From positions 41,890,001-41,954,000 of the forward strand of contig CM048553.1 of assembly GCA_026413225.1 (NCBI GenBank): a stretch of DNA of 64,000 bases. Reading direction: 5' to 3'. Source of the DNA: Otis tarda (Eukaryota; Chordata; Aves; Otidiformes; Otididae). Position numbers and translations under genes: made by a program. Shown piece by piece: positions 40,896 through 53,900 of the stretch. Within the stretch, counting starts at the first letter, position 1; each line of letters starts with the position of its first letter. The notes beneath the pieces are model-generated. The model was not told the DNA's origin. It was given only the letters and a program-made list of their open reading frames with translations, and made no database searches.

Positions 40896-40914
40896 TTTTT
40901 TTTTTTTTTTTTTT
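40896..40914 (+). repeat. Poly(T) tract, 19 T
   Basis: Nineteen uninterrupted T in intron 1. Confidence 0.85.
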
Positions 40915-41323
40915 CCTTTGAATCCTTCCTAAAATTGTAAGACTGCTTAAAAAATACCTTTTCTGGAAATGTCAACTGTCCACCCACCATCCTTTCTTTT
41001 TTTTCTACCTTGTGTGTGCAGACATGCATAGAAAAAAGCGAGTTCTGCTGTCGTGCATCTGGTAGCCACCGACATGATGCAGAAATAACACTTTATATCT
41101 GCTGAGCATGGATTGCTACAGATGCCCACACTGGATTTCTGCATTTCCATGCTGGCAGCACATACATTTTCAAATAGAGTTTAAAAGGCTAAATCCAAGG
41201 AAGGAATAGTAAGTCAGAAGCCAGAGTAAGAGTGGAGCATGTGTGACTTGAGTTCAGGCCTTCTCCAAAAAGCTGTAAGTCTTGCCTGTGATCAAAAGTG
41301 AATGTTCCCAAACTGGGGTGCGC

Positions 41324-41324
41324 A

Positions 41325-41355
<31 letters not shown>

Positions 41356-41365
41356 ATATATATAT
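41324..41365 (+). repeat. (AT)n/(GT)n dinucleotide microsatellite
   Basis: About 42 bases of alternating AT with a short GTATGTGT interruption. Likely polymorphic. Confidence 0.9.
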
Positions 41366-43624
41366 GGGTGTTTTAGGGAGGATCTTCTGGTTTACTTTGG
41401 CTCTTTCCTTCTCATATACCTTTGCACATTGTTCAGGAAAAAAAAAAAAACCTTTAGCAGCACTTTCAACTCTTCAGTTGCTGACTATGTTGTGTATTTA
41501 TGAACTGAGCTGGCTGCTTAATCTCTTCTGGGTATCGCAAGTTCCTGGTGCTTGGCTGGCGCCTGACAGACATATGGTTCGTGGTTTGAACACTACTATT
41601 GGGTGCTGGTGCTTGTTTAGGATGAAATCATAAAAAAAGCAGAAGTGTATCAGTATTATTCCTCAAAGACTGCTTTCCCCAAACTGAAATCACAGAAGGA
41701 TTGCAGGAGTGCAGTTGTTTTATTGAATGACACAACCTTGTTTTCCCATGGGGAGTCTAAAAAACGCCTTTTAGGTGGACTGGAAGAGTTGAATGAGCTA
41801 ATATGAAACACATTGTCTGCTGGTATTAGAGTTTTAAAGCTAAAATTTTATCATTCCATAGACTGATTGGAAGCCACCATAATTCATGTATGAGCATGAA
41901 ATAAGGCTCAGAATGTTTGAGGCCTCTCAAGGGCGTTTGATGAATCTAACTTTAATTTAAAAGTACTAATAGATTATTGATTCAAGCAGGGTGGCTGTGC
42001 AGAGATCTATAACAGAGTGCTCTCTATCTCTCTTAAATACCAAAAATTACTGGTGAAGAGCCATGATCATTCTCCTCTGTGTTTTCATTAAGAAAAAACT
42101 TCATTAACATTTTCTTGGTGCAGTAGGAACCTGTAGATTTTTGGTTTGCCAAAGTTCAGTGTATTTTAAATGCTGAAAAAGATGAAGTACAGTTCTGGAC
42201 ATTGTCTTAATGTCACCATTTATGGAGCCACATTATTTTACTTTTCTGGTTTTTCATGGCCTCATTATTGTTAGATATAGAAATAAATTGTTCCCGTTGG
42301 AAAGATATTCTTTGCTTAGAATCAGAGCCTTTAATACTTCACACTAGCATTTATTTTCTTCTCAAGAAATGTCCATCCTTGAAGTTAATAGTGGCTTAAC
42401 CCAAGTAAAAATGGCAGAAAGGGACTCTTCTCTCACAAGTAATCAGAAGTTGCATCGTGCTTCCTGGTGCCCTCAGTGAATTCTACAGAACACGAGTTGA
42501 CAATGAATCATGACTTTAATACAAATGTATCATCTCTGTAATCTGAAAAATATCATGTACAGTAAATCTTGTCTAAAATTTTCCATTCAGTAATATTCTT
42601 TAGGGCCTGCTGTTAGTACTCTTGAGATTTAGCTCTGCTGATAGTACCTAATATTTCTGGATAGATCTGAGTTCACAGATCCTGTCATTTCTGTATATCT
42701 GTTGAAAAGTTAGAGGGATTTATCTGGGAAGCAGCAGAATGCTGCTAGGTGAAACATGAAAATGGATTGCACATCTACAATAAATGTGAGGAATGATGAC
42801 AGCATATCACAGAAAACTAACGCAGATGTTTTGGAAAGATGTAGTTCGCATGTCTTATCTCGCATCGTAGAGCTTGCACGTCCTTTCCCTGAAAGGGATA
42901 ACTGGCTTTTCAGCAGGTTCAAAACAAATGACCATCTAGAAATATTAAGGCAATAAGGGATGTGGGGGTCATAATGTGTAAGTAGCTCTTTCTTAGAGAG
43001 ATTGCCTGATGTTACAAATCCTAAGGTAGTTAAGGAAGTGTTGATAGTTGTGCTAGTTTAACAGATGATACAAAAAAAACCTATTACTTCTTCCAGTAAT
43101 TTTCACTTCAGGTCTTATACTTAGTCATTTGTCTCTTTACATATGTCCTGATGCATACCACTATCTTGCTGTGGCAGAATTGCACGTTGGAGGTGTTACC
43201 TTTTGTAGAAAAAGGCAAGAGATAAAAGCTCTCTCAAGGCTAGGTACCAGTTGGAAGGGTACATGCCATAGTTGCCCTTTGAAGGCTGATGTCCCGTGTG
43301 CAGACATGGATCCACGTGATTCAATAGGCTAAAACCAGAACATGAGCCCAAGGTTGTCCATTTTTGGAGCCTGGTAGGAGATTCAAGCCCCATATCTGAA
43401 GTGAGCTGAAGCTTTTGTGGTGTTGAGTAACTAGATCATGAAGAATGTTCGGGTACTTTAAAATATACTTCTGAGGCTATAGCATGTAGTCCTGTCATTA
43501 CTTGCCTTACTTTAGTTCCCTTTAAATTTTGCTGGGAAAGACAAATGCATGTTTATTATACAAAGAAAGATATGTGTCAGTTTGATAGTTGTAATACAGC
43601 AAATAATCAGTTATTTAAAATTAA

Positions 43625-43930
<306 letters not shown>

Positions 43931-45097
43931 TGAATTAATTCTGCTTCATGAGTAAAGCCAAGTAAATGACCGTCATGCCTGGAATTATTTATTTTGATAA
44001 CTTCTGCCGAAGTGTATCTTCCAGGGACTCTGTAGGCATTGACTAACATGAGAATGTGATCATAGATGCAGACGTAATCAAAGAATAAAGTGAAAACACA
44101 TTGAGACTCTTCACTGTCTATCTCTAAGTCAATTATACCCTGAGAAGTCACACGGCCATTGCCTGCTTTTGGCCTTTTTCTGTGTGCTGCTACCTCTGTG
44201 TATCCAGGGGGTGGAATTTGGGAACAGGATCTGATCATCTGGAAATTTTTGGCATAGTCTCTATCTGTCTAACTAATCTCAAATCAAATTGGGAGTTTGA
44301 GGATTAGCAGGTTGGTATTCACAGAATTTAATCTGGCAGACCAGAGTGCTGGCACATCTGTTAGCTCCTTTCCAGTGCTGCGATTGTCAGAGCATGAATT
44401 GACTATCCGTAGGATGCAGTAATTCAATACGCCATTCTAGAGTAGAGAATGTCTGAAGACTAGATACACATCAGAGAAGCAATGTCAGCTAAAGCGTGCG
44501 TGCATGGCTATAATTAGAGGGATGCATACAGTCAATGGTATGCGTGCAAGGAAGACGGTGCAAAAAATGTTAAAGAAAAGATAGGACAGATGCTCTCATA
44601 GTTGATTTTATTTGTTATGATACCCTAACACAATGTTCTTTTTCAATGATTAAACAAAAGACCTATGATTTAATCCATCTAGTTAAAATAGGTATGTAGT
44701 GCTTTGTACAGTGAAGATACGAATGCATGATGAAAATGTCACATGCACTACATGCATAGATATAAAGTTACTAGAATAAATTAATAACAGATTTTTTTTT
44801 TGTTTTATCTGTATGAAACATTAGAATATTTTTCAGGTGCTGTGCGGTTGCGTATTTTTACTTTATCCTGTGAGCCTGCAATTTCTTCCATGCTACTGGC
44901 CTTTTGTAGAGATGTAAAATATCGTAGTCCTGGGTTGCATCATTAGGCAGGAAACTATGGGATAAGAATCTGCTTTCTCCCCTATTTTATAATGATAGAT
45001 ACTGAAGTATTCAAAGTAAATATTTCAGCTCACCTCAGTGAAAGAAAGAATCTCTTTCTGGTATTGAGGTTTTCCTTGAATATCATGTCTGTATTTA

Positions 45098-45112
45098 TTT
45101 TTTTTTTTTTTT
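45098..45112 (+). repeat. Poly(T) tract, 15 T
   Basis: Fifteen uninterrupted T followed by AG (45113-45114), giving a chance resemblance to a splice acceptor. No open exon of note follows. Confidence 0.8.
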
Positions 45113-46059
45113 AGATGCCCCAAAACTATTGAAATTTAGGTGTCTGTTAGAAAGAACTGTGGTAAGAATATACTGTAGCTAATGTCATAAAATAGGAAGT
45201 CTCATCATACTCGGATGCTAACACAGAAATGGTGGTGTCGTTTGCTCACCCGCACATTCTTTCTAAGCACAGATGTAATTTCAGACTGTGGCAGAAAGGT
45301 CACATCTCCCTAAGACTTCATTATTTTTGAAAAATATGCAGAAATAAACTATAGGGCTTTTATTGGCATACTGCAAAGCTTTTTCATAAATAATAAAAGC
45401 GAAACCACACTTGTCAAAATACATGAAGAAATCCATCTTGTAATGTGTTAGCCATCATTCAACAACAACAAACAACAATGTTCACTTATTTGCTAATTTG
45501 CAAGATGGTTTGTAATTCAGCACTTAGCAATAGCTGCTGTTAAAAGAAGGAATGAAAAAAAATTAGTTACATATGAAACCTGTCAGTCTGTGAGAAATAA
45601 CAAGATTCCAAAGCAGTAACTTGGCTGCTTGAGAGTGGTAAGATTTGGTTTAGTTGATGCTAGCTCTTCAACAGGTTGGACTAGGATTTTATGAATGTCT
45701 TCCACTGATTGAATTAGCTTCCTTAGTGAGTGCCAGAAACTGGCAAGGAACATGATGAGACCACTGAGTTAACCAGTGGTCCCTTTGGTGGACAATCCTG
45801 TACCACATTTGCTGTTGAAAGCTGCTTGAGCTTTTGGGTCTACAGAAGTGGTATGCTGGATGACAGCAGTACGTGACCACACCACCAGAGACAGCCTCAG
45901 AAACCTCTACATTGCCAGTTTCTACTCTTTTCTCTGAAGAATGTTACCCTGTTTTTCTTGAGCCCTTTTGGACTGTTTGGTTTATTTTTCCTCAGCTTTG
46001 CTCTACCTTTGCTTTCATACATTTGTTTCTTAGTCCTGTACTGTAAGAAAGCTGCCTCC

Positions 46060-47900
46060 TAGTACTTCTTATTTATAACCGTCCAGGCTCCTGCCTGTAC
46101 TCAAGTCTACCTTCACCCTTGGTTCCCACCATCCGTTCTTCTTGCTTCAGTTTGTCTCCAGCCTTCTTCATGCAAAAATGTAGCCGGTTGCTTTGCAAGT
46201 TTAAATAAGCACTGAGCATTGAGCATTGCCACTGGAGAAGCCTTATCTCCTGTGGATCTCTGCCTTTCCTTTGGTTAACCCAAGTTTGTTAGAGAGCCTA
46301 TGTTTCACTGGAGGCTTCTGCTGGATACAGAGCTGGCGTTTCATGCTGATTCTCTGGTGAACTGGACAGCAATAATAAGGAACAATTCATGTTACAGCCT
46401 AGGAAACACAAATTTATTTCTCCTTTATTTGAACACAACATCTCCATTCAACTTCAAAGAACTTTATTTTCTTCAAGATTCACTGAAACTGACCAGCATG
46501 TTCGCAAGCTGGTGGGATGGGGAGAGGCAACCTCACTTACGGACAGCTCGGTTACACAAAGCTCATTCCACGAGAAGCTAGACTAAAATATCAGTCAAAC
46601 CACATACTAATTCTTCTTTTTTCCTGTTTTCCTCTGACCTTGTTGCCATTTTCTCTTTCTTCACTGCTATTTCCACCATTTCTCTTCTCACCTGGTTTGC
46701 AGTCTCTGTTCTGTGATGTTAAACCTTAAGTTCACTCCTTTTTCTTCCTGCATTGCACCTCCCTCTGCTCTGAGGTGCTTTTCTCAAGTCTTTTCCTTTT
46801 TCCCTTCTGACTTGTTTACCTTTCCCTTTGAATTCCTGGCAGTAAAAGACTTTCTCAAGGGAAACACAAATGGAAAACTCTTCTCATTATATTTATCCAA
46901 TTAGAGCCCTGTTCATTTTGTTTTTCCATGCTCACTCTCCCTTGGTTGTCTTGTAGTTCTCTCTCTTTCTCCTTTGGCTTTCTACTTTGAGCTCCAGTGA
47001 AGCTACCATCACAGTGATCATTAGCAGTCTCCATCTAGTGCAAAGGGACAGCTCCAGGTTTTGGGTTGATGACTACATTTCATTCAGCAGGTTTTCTTTT
47101 TCCTGGCTTTCAGGGCTCTTTAGATTCTCCTCCGACTTTGCTTGCTGTTTATTCAATTTCTCCTTAAATGGCTCTTTATCCACTTTCTGATGTTTTTCTC
47201 TGAGGTTCAGTTCTTTGGTTTTCTGTCTCAAAAGCATCAGCAAATGACCTGTTTTATGGTAGACCTGTGGGGGTGGTTATGGAAATATTCTGCTCATAAA
47301 GGGTGTGTTCTTAATGGAGACCCATCCAGCCACAAGCCCTTGGAGAGCTGTGGATGGTGATCATGACTTTGTGATGCTTGATTTGGGAACCGCTGCACTG
47401 GAAATTTTATCTTCCCTAAATTGTCACCCACCCATGGATGATTTCCAACGTTTACTCCCATCTCTGACTTTCTCCCCAGCTGTCTTTCCCTGGTGTGCCC
47501 TTGTTCGCCTCACTGCTACCTCAGACACAGAACTCATGAAGACAGACCTTCCCATCCTCTCTCTTTGTGACATCATCAACTGTAATGACATGGCGTGCAG
47601 TTTTTCAGAGATCATGCCATGATGACATCATTTCTGATCTGCAGCATTGCAATTCACACAATGTGTTGTCCTTTTTCCTCCAGAATATGCGTTCAGCTGC
47701 CTTCATTTTCAGACCCTTGCTGTGGTTTTCTCATGTGGTGGTTAGATCTCCACTTGGTCCCTTCTCCTCTCCTTCCTTCCCCTTTTCCCAGTTGCTGTCA
47801 TCCTTGGACCTTATTCTCCCAAGTAACTAGGAACAACCTCCTAACCTCCCTTGCCAAATGTTTTCTCTTTCTCGATATTCTAACCACCCCTTTTTTTAAG
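46060..47900. other. Pyrimidine-rich (C+T on plus strand) stretch of unknown nature
   Basis: The plus strand is visibly enriched in C and T over about 1.8 kb, with many TTCT, CTTT and TCCC runs, unlike the flanking intron. Several overlapping plus-strand frames of 63-105 codons follow from the skew (for example 46987-47190 and 47305-47622). They are rich in Phe, Ser and Leu and match nothing I know. It could be an old degenerate repeat, an ancient insertion or simple strand-biased sequence. Boundaries are approximate. Confidence 0.4.
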
Positions 47901-50900
47901 TAATCGTTCTGTTTTAGTCATTACCAGAGTCTTCAGTACTGTGCCCTGCTAGAAAGACTGTTTTGTCTCGTTTTGATATACTAGACTTTTAAGATTTTTA
48001 TGGGCTGGAATATTTCATAATATGTATATACGAACAAGAATGAAAATTTAGGAGCTGTCTAAATAATTTTAAGCTATCTTGTTTTCTAATTTTAGTATAT
48101 TCATCCTGAAAATTTTATTTGTGATTATAAATTTAGATCAGCTGACTTCTTGCCTTCCAAATTTGGGAGCTTTCGGAAGGTTGATATCCCAACCTTTTTC
48201 TCGGTTTGGTCAGTTGAATTCAGGAGTCAGGATTTTTTTTTTTTTGTATTTTAAACTAGTTTTAAAAAAATAATTTTTACTTTGTGTTTTTTTCTGGGTA
48301 TTATGCTGCAGAAAGCTTACATGCATCATAGCCTGTCAATGGCTTTGTGTATGTAATCTCAAAACTAAACTGATCTTCACAATGCAGTTGTATTTTACAA
48401 GAAAATTTCCAGAGCCAGTCCATCTTTTTATGTGTAAAATACAGTACAGTGGCAATATTCAGCTTATTTGCAACTTTTCCATTTTGTAAACTGTGTGGCA
48501 TTTCAGAGGTGGGTTTTGGAATCTACTGATGTGTTTCATGACCTCAGTTAAAGACTTCTGAAATCTCCCCTCTCCCCCCTGGTCTCTGGGTGTTGCTAGA
48601 TCACATGCAAACAAATTCCATACAAAATGAGCAACTTGGATTTATCCAGCTGGTACAAGTGGTTATAGGGCTGGCTGTCACCGAAAGCTCAGCTCTTTGG
48701 TCCTGACTTGACTCGTCGTTGTAGCTGGGAGACTGAGTGCAGTGGGCTGGATTCCCCACACAATGCCGTCGTTGTGTGGGCAAGGAGGAGAAGCTGGTGT
48801 TCTGGCAGCTTCTGCTGTCTCTGAAAGCCTTGTTCCTTGTTCTCGGCGCTTAAAAGACGGCATTCCTCTGCTAGCAATCCTGCCCGGATTCCTGGCTTGG
48901 ATTTGGTGGGCAGCAAAGATGCCTAGAGCAGTTTCAGAAGAGAAGACGGCACAGCATATAAGAGGGTAGGTTTACGGTCCAGCAGTTTTGTCTGAATGAT
49001 CAAGGTCCCTCTCTGCCTGTTGTTGATGCTAATGGACAAAAATGTAGAAAAATCTACTTCAATACCAAGTAATCCCAGGTCGACTTTTATCATAAAAGAA
49101 GAGCTTTCCTTTGACCAGAGTTTTCATATAAAATCACATCTGATGTGGGATCATTAAATTAAAAGGCTAGCCACATTTAATATATTTTCAAAGGTCTTCA
49201 GCCATGAAAGTATGTCTCTGTTTGACATCTTCCTGACTCAACTATATATATATATTTTTAATTGCAAAGACTTTAAGCAGTATGGAAAATAGACATTGAT
49301 ATAAACCTTGAAATGTAGGTGTATAATTTTGTAGGACTGACTCCCACAAAAAAAGATGAGATACACATAGAAGAAAAGATAAAAAAGAGAGAAAGTGAAA
49401 CAGGTTTTGCATTGTCCAGATTTGCTGATCCACGTGGATGTTTAGCTTGGGAGAAAAGCTGTCATTTTGTTACAGCTTTATCTTAACTGCTTACCGATGC
49501 GGTGGGAGGCAGTCCTACCACTCGAGGCCCAAAATGAGTTGCCTGACTTTGAAAATGGCACTCTCTCTGCAGTCAGTGGAGAGAGAGGAGCTCCTCTGAT
49601 GGCTGATTCAGAGCATCTAAACCAGACCTACTGTGAGTCACCCTCCAGAGCAGCCTGTCCCCACAGACCGTTGGGTTAGGTGCTCAAAGCACAGCTGTGT
49701 TATTTTTTTCCGTGATGTCCCCTACGGTTACGTCCCTCTGGACACTGAGAGGGTTGTGGTTCCCCCATTGCGGGACATGAATCTGGGATCAGCATCAGTC
49801 AACGGAGGATTTACTAAATGCTACTGACAGAGGGTGGGACTGGTTTTGTTTTTATTTACTTATTTGAACTTCGATGGCAAGGAGATTATGCTTTGGTCTG
49901 CAAGAAATGTTGATGAGCAGCCTAAAATATTTTAGGGATTGTCATAGCAGAGTTCCCTTTATGGAACTGTGTCCTTCGGGACAGATGCCTTTTTGTCTTA
50001 CTAATGCTTCTTACATCATGTGAGGACAGATTTGCATGTTCTTAGGCAGTTCTGGGATTTTAGAGGGATCTTACACAGCAGTTCTTCTTGATACACTATT
50101 CTTGTACACGTTGGCTTCTAGCTATAATGTAATTATATTTAAGCCTATATTTATGCCCCTTTACTGAGAATTAAGGAACCAGACATCAAATTTTCTCAGT
50201 TACCTAACACTAGAAAATAAAAGCAAACTTCATAAAACCAGCTAATTAATGCTCCTTGTATTTATTTGGCTTTGTTTTCCTGACATGTTTTAATCACCTA
50301 CAACTGAAACAAAAAGTAGGAAATGTAAATACGTGCACAGTATGATTCGTATCAGGGAAATAAGTAATATCGGTTGCAACAATGCAATTGTTAAAGCTTC
50401 TATCAGTTGAAGGAAAAATATAGATCAGCGTGAATGATCAAGCTGTGTTTGTCTCCGTTTAAGCTGTATTAGTAAGTGGCAGTGCCAGCAGCAGAGATGC
50501 GTGCTGTTGTTCATGTACAGCTATGAAGAATTCCCCAAATCATGGAAAATTGCTCCTAGTTTCAGCTAAATCAACAATAATTTTTTTTTAAAAGGTGAAA
50601 AATGTATTTTGAGATACATTTCTACATACTATTAATATCGTCTGATCTTAAACCCTTTGCAGTGTAGCAACGTTCAGAGCTGTTCGTTTGCAGAAAGCAG
50701 TGCCATATGCAGAAAGACGCTAAAAGAATTGCAACTGATTTAAATGTGGTAACGAAAACCTGGAGTTTTTATATGTTTCATACTGTCAGAGGAGACCTGA
50801 TTGTCCTAGTGCTGTCTTCGATATTTTAGTTTTTGAAATAACCAAAATAAAGGAAAGCAAGGTATGCTTGGAATGCTGGTATCTGCGTTTCAGTAAGTTG

Positions 50901-53900
50901 TTAGTTAATTTTTATCCTTGTTTGAAAGATAAAACTTTCACCAAATACTCAATTTATTTCAAATTTTTTAAGGATGGGGAAGCGTATATTTATTGGAAGT
51001 CCACTGAGAGCAAGTAAAAATTATGAAATAGAGGGGATCAGGAACAAAAAAAATTGTGTTACCATGTATTTAAAATATCTTTTCTGGGTTGTGTGAATGA
51101 CATTAAATGAAGAAAAAAATTTAATTGCCAACCATGACAGATAATGAAAATAGTGTGTATTTGAATGCCGTATTTGACTTCCAGTGCTTTGAGCCCAAGT
51201 TGTGGATTTTACCTTTGCTGCTCCCCTGCATTGGGCTTCTGGAAGAGAGACAGAGACAGAGTGGAGGTGTCTAGGGGGATATAGCCTGTACCTCTACAGC
51301 TGATCTTCCTTTTCTCCTGCCTGTTGCCCTCAGTCATAGACCAGAGGTTCATCTTAAGCTGCAAAAATAATTGTTTTTACAAATCATTTTAATTTGTTTC
51401 TGACAGTGATGCCAGTGCTAGAAAAGTGCAGAGATCATCCAAAATTATTTTCTAACTGCGCTAACCACACTGCTCCAGTTATTTGTGGGTACAAAGGCTA
51501 ATGTCTTGTGGAAACAGGAACTGGAAACTACTCTCTTATTTTGCATGAGCTGTCAAATGGCAACATATAATTTTTTGGCTTAAGTCTTCCACTCCCTTTT
51601 CCTGCAAAATTCCCAGCACCATCAGTGGAGTCTGTCTCAAAAAAGAACAGCAGCATCAGACTCTTAAAGTATAGCGCAGCAGTGACCACCCACGTTTTGG
51701 GGCACTGCTTTGCCATGCTGCGTACCGTGGAGGGTTCTGGCTGTACCAACCATCTGCATGTGTCCATCTACTGTGGTCGGTTTGGATGCTGCCATCCCGT
51801 TTCAGAGGCCAAAAGAGTTAACTAAGGTAGATGTGGACTTTCCCATCATACGTCAGCAAGCCATAGTGCCCATGACTGTCCCCAAGAGCATTTCCTAATA
51901 TAGATGTAGCAGCCTTCATGCCTGCTGACCTTGGCCTCTCTTTTCAGGGTCTTTGGCCAATAACCAGTCCATAGCAACTACAGTTTGTTCTTTATTATTA
52001 TTATTAAACTAAAATTGTTGAGTCTTACTTTTCTGGCAGTGTCTATTCCTTTCTATACCTGAGAATACACACCGTAAAAAGAAGAAACTTCAAATTTCCA
52101 TGCGTGTGCACCTGTTGTGATGGGAGTTGAAGCATGGTTTCTTGCTCCAAGGCTGGTAGTGAAGAGTCCTTGTAGATGTGTTTGTCACATTTCTATCCAA
52201 CTTTCACCTGCCTGTCGCAGTTGTGGCTTATTAGCAGATGGCTGAGAGAGCTGAGGTTCACACCAGATCAGTAACGTGCGCTTGGTTTGCAACAGCTTCA
52301 ACGGAATTAAGGAAATTATACGTACGTGTAAAAGTGCTGTCTATGCAAATCACGTTGTGATGTACTGACCAGAGATGGCAGAAGCAGGTGGGCTGCCATG
52401 CAGGCTCGTATGTTTGCCTGCTAAGAAGTCCCCTGGTTTGCATGTGATGGATGTTGTCTGTGTTTTTATTTTCCTGTAAGTGTATTCTAAAAGATTTTAC
52501 TTTTCCAATTTTCTTCACTGAAGATGGGGAAAGAACATCCATTTCGTTCTCATCTTTTCAATCTATTTCATAGCTTTCTATTAGTTTAAGGACCACATGT
52601 GGCCTTCAGTTATACATATGGAGTACAGGCTATGCTGTGCGCTCCCAGAAAGTTGTTACAGTGTAGGAAAAAATGGAGCTTTCCACCATGTTTAATACAA
52701 CATTTTATAATATGGTCTTTAAAAGTATTGTTTGCAGAGGTAATTAATCAGATAAGGAAATATGAATATCTGAGCAAACATCTCAGAAATTAAATACTCT
52801 GCTATTTTTCTATTAACAGTAGTGGCCTATCCTGTGCCATATTTATTTATGCTTACTGAACAGCAATTACAGATGTGTAAAATTGCGATGAACTAGCTTT
52901 CATTTTCTAACTCTGAAACTTTTAAAAAAGAAACTGTATAATGAGATGTTGATAGAGAAGGATATACAACCAATTGATCTGTTGAATTTAGATTTAGGAT
53001 CACTTGCTGGACCCCACAACAAAGTGTGCTGTTTTCCAGAGTTTTCCCTGGAAGAAAGGGGGAGAGCAGAACAGTTTTACTGAGTGTGGTTCTGGCTGAG
53101 TGTTGACTTCGGTCAAAAAAATCAAGAGATTTCATAAGTGTACAAAATGGATTTATCTGTTATCTAGTTCTGTTCTCTTACATGTTAAGTAGCTATTCAG
53201 ATGCTCTTTGTTTGTTACTTAGTTTGAATTTATTTTGAAAGGTACACCTATTTATATTTTCTAGTTCTTGTAAGCCATCACCCAGTTTGTAAGCGGTCAA
53301 CTTCCCAATTTGCAAAAATATTTTGATTGGGCTTGGAAAGTGACCTTCCCTTGCTCTCTGTGCTTACCGGCTGACCTGCTAATGGAAACAGAGGTTCCTT
53401 CTAATCCCGAATGAAGTGTTCCTTTGAGGAAGTTTCCTGAAGGGGTATTTTCTTTAGCTTCTTCTGGAAATGGAGTGCGATTGAATTTGCAGCATGGATC
53501 CCAGAGCTGTTCAGCTTTATAGAGGTGCCTTTTGTGACATTTCGGTCTTGTGCTATAGCAGGAAAGACGATTGGATGCAATTTTCCAAGATTTGCTATTT
53601 CCAATACACTTAGTGTTACAGATTCTTTCTTCAATTTGTTTATTGTATACATTCTTCTTTTTCTTCCCTGTATAAAATAAATGTCTTCTAAAAAAACTCT
53701 TCAGTTTTTGAGTAGCCATTCAAAAAAATCAGAAACTGCCAAAGTTAAGATAATACCCATGTGCCTGTCTTTCCCTCTTTGTGCCTGTTTTTTGCTATAG
53801 TCTTTAAGTACGGATAAGGTGTTTCTTGGGTTCTGCATGAAGAACATACATTTTGTGTCATTCTCCCTATTTTACATTGTTCTGATTTTCAGAGGAACTT

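Noticed and set aside
45098-45114. T tract plus AG as a splice acceptor of an extra exon
   Set aside because: The following sequence has no exon-like frame with a matching donor, and T tracts are common in this window.
46300-47903. Series of overlapping plus-strand frames suggesting a broken gene
   Set aside because: The frames follow from pyrimidine skew and do not join into any protein I recognise. Reported as a compositional anomaly instead.
52255-52270. GGTTCA-N4-AGATCA as a DR4
   Set aside because: One core mismatch in the second half-site and no supporting context.
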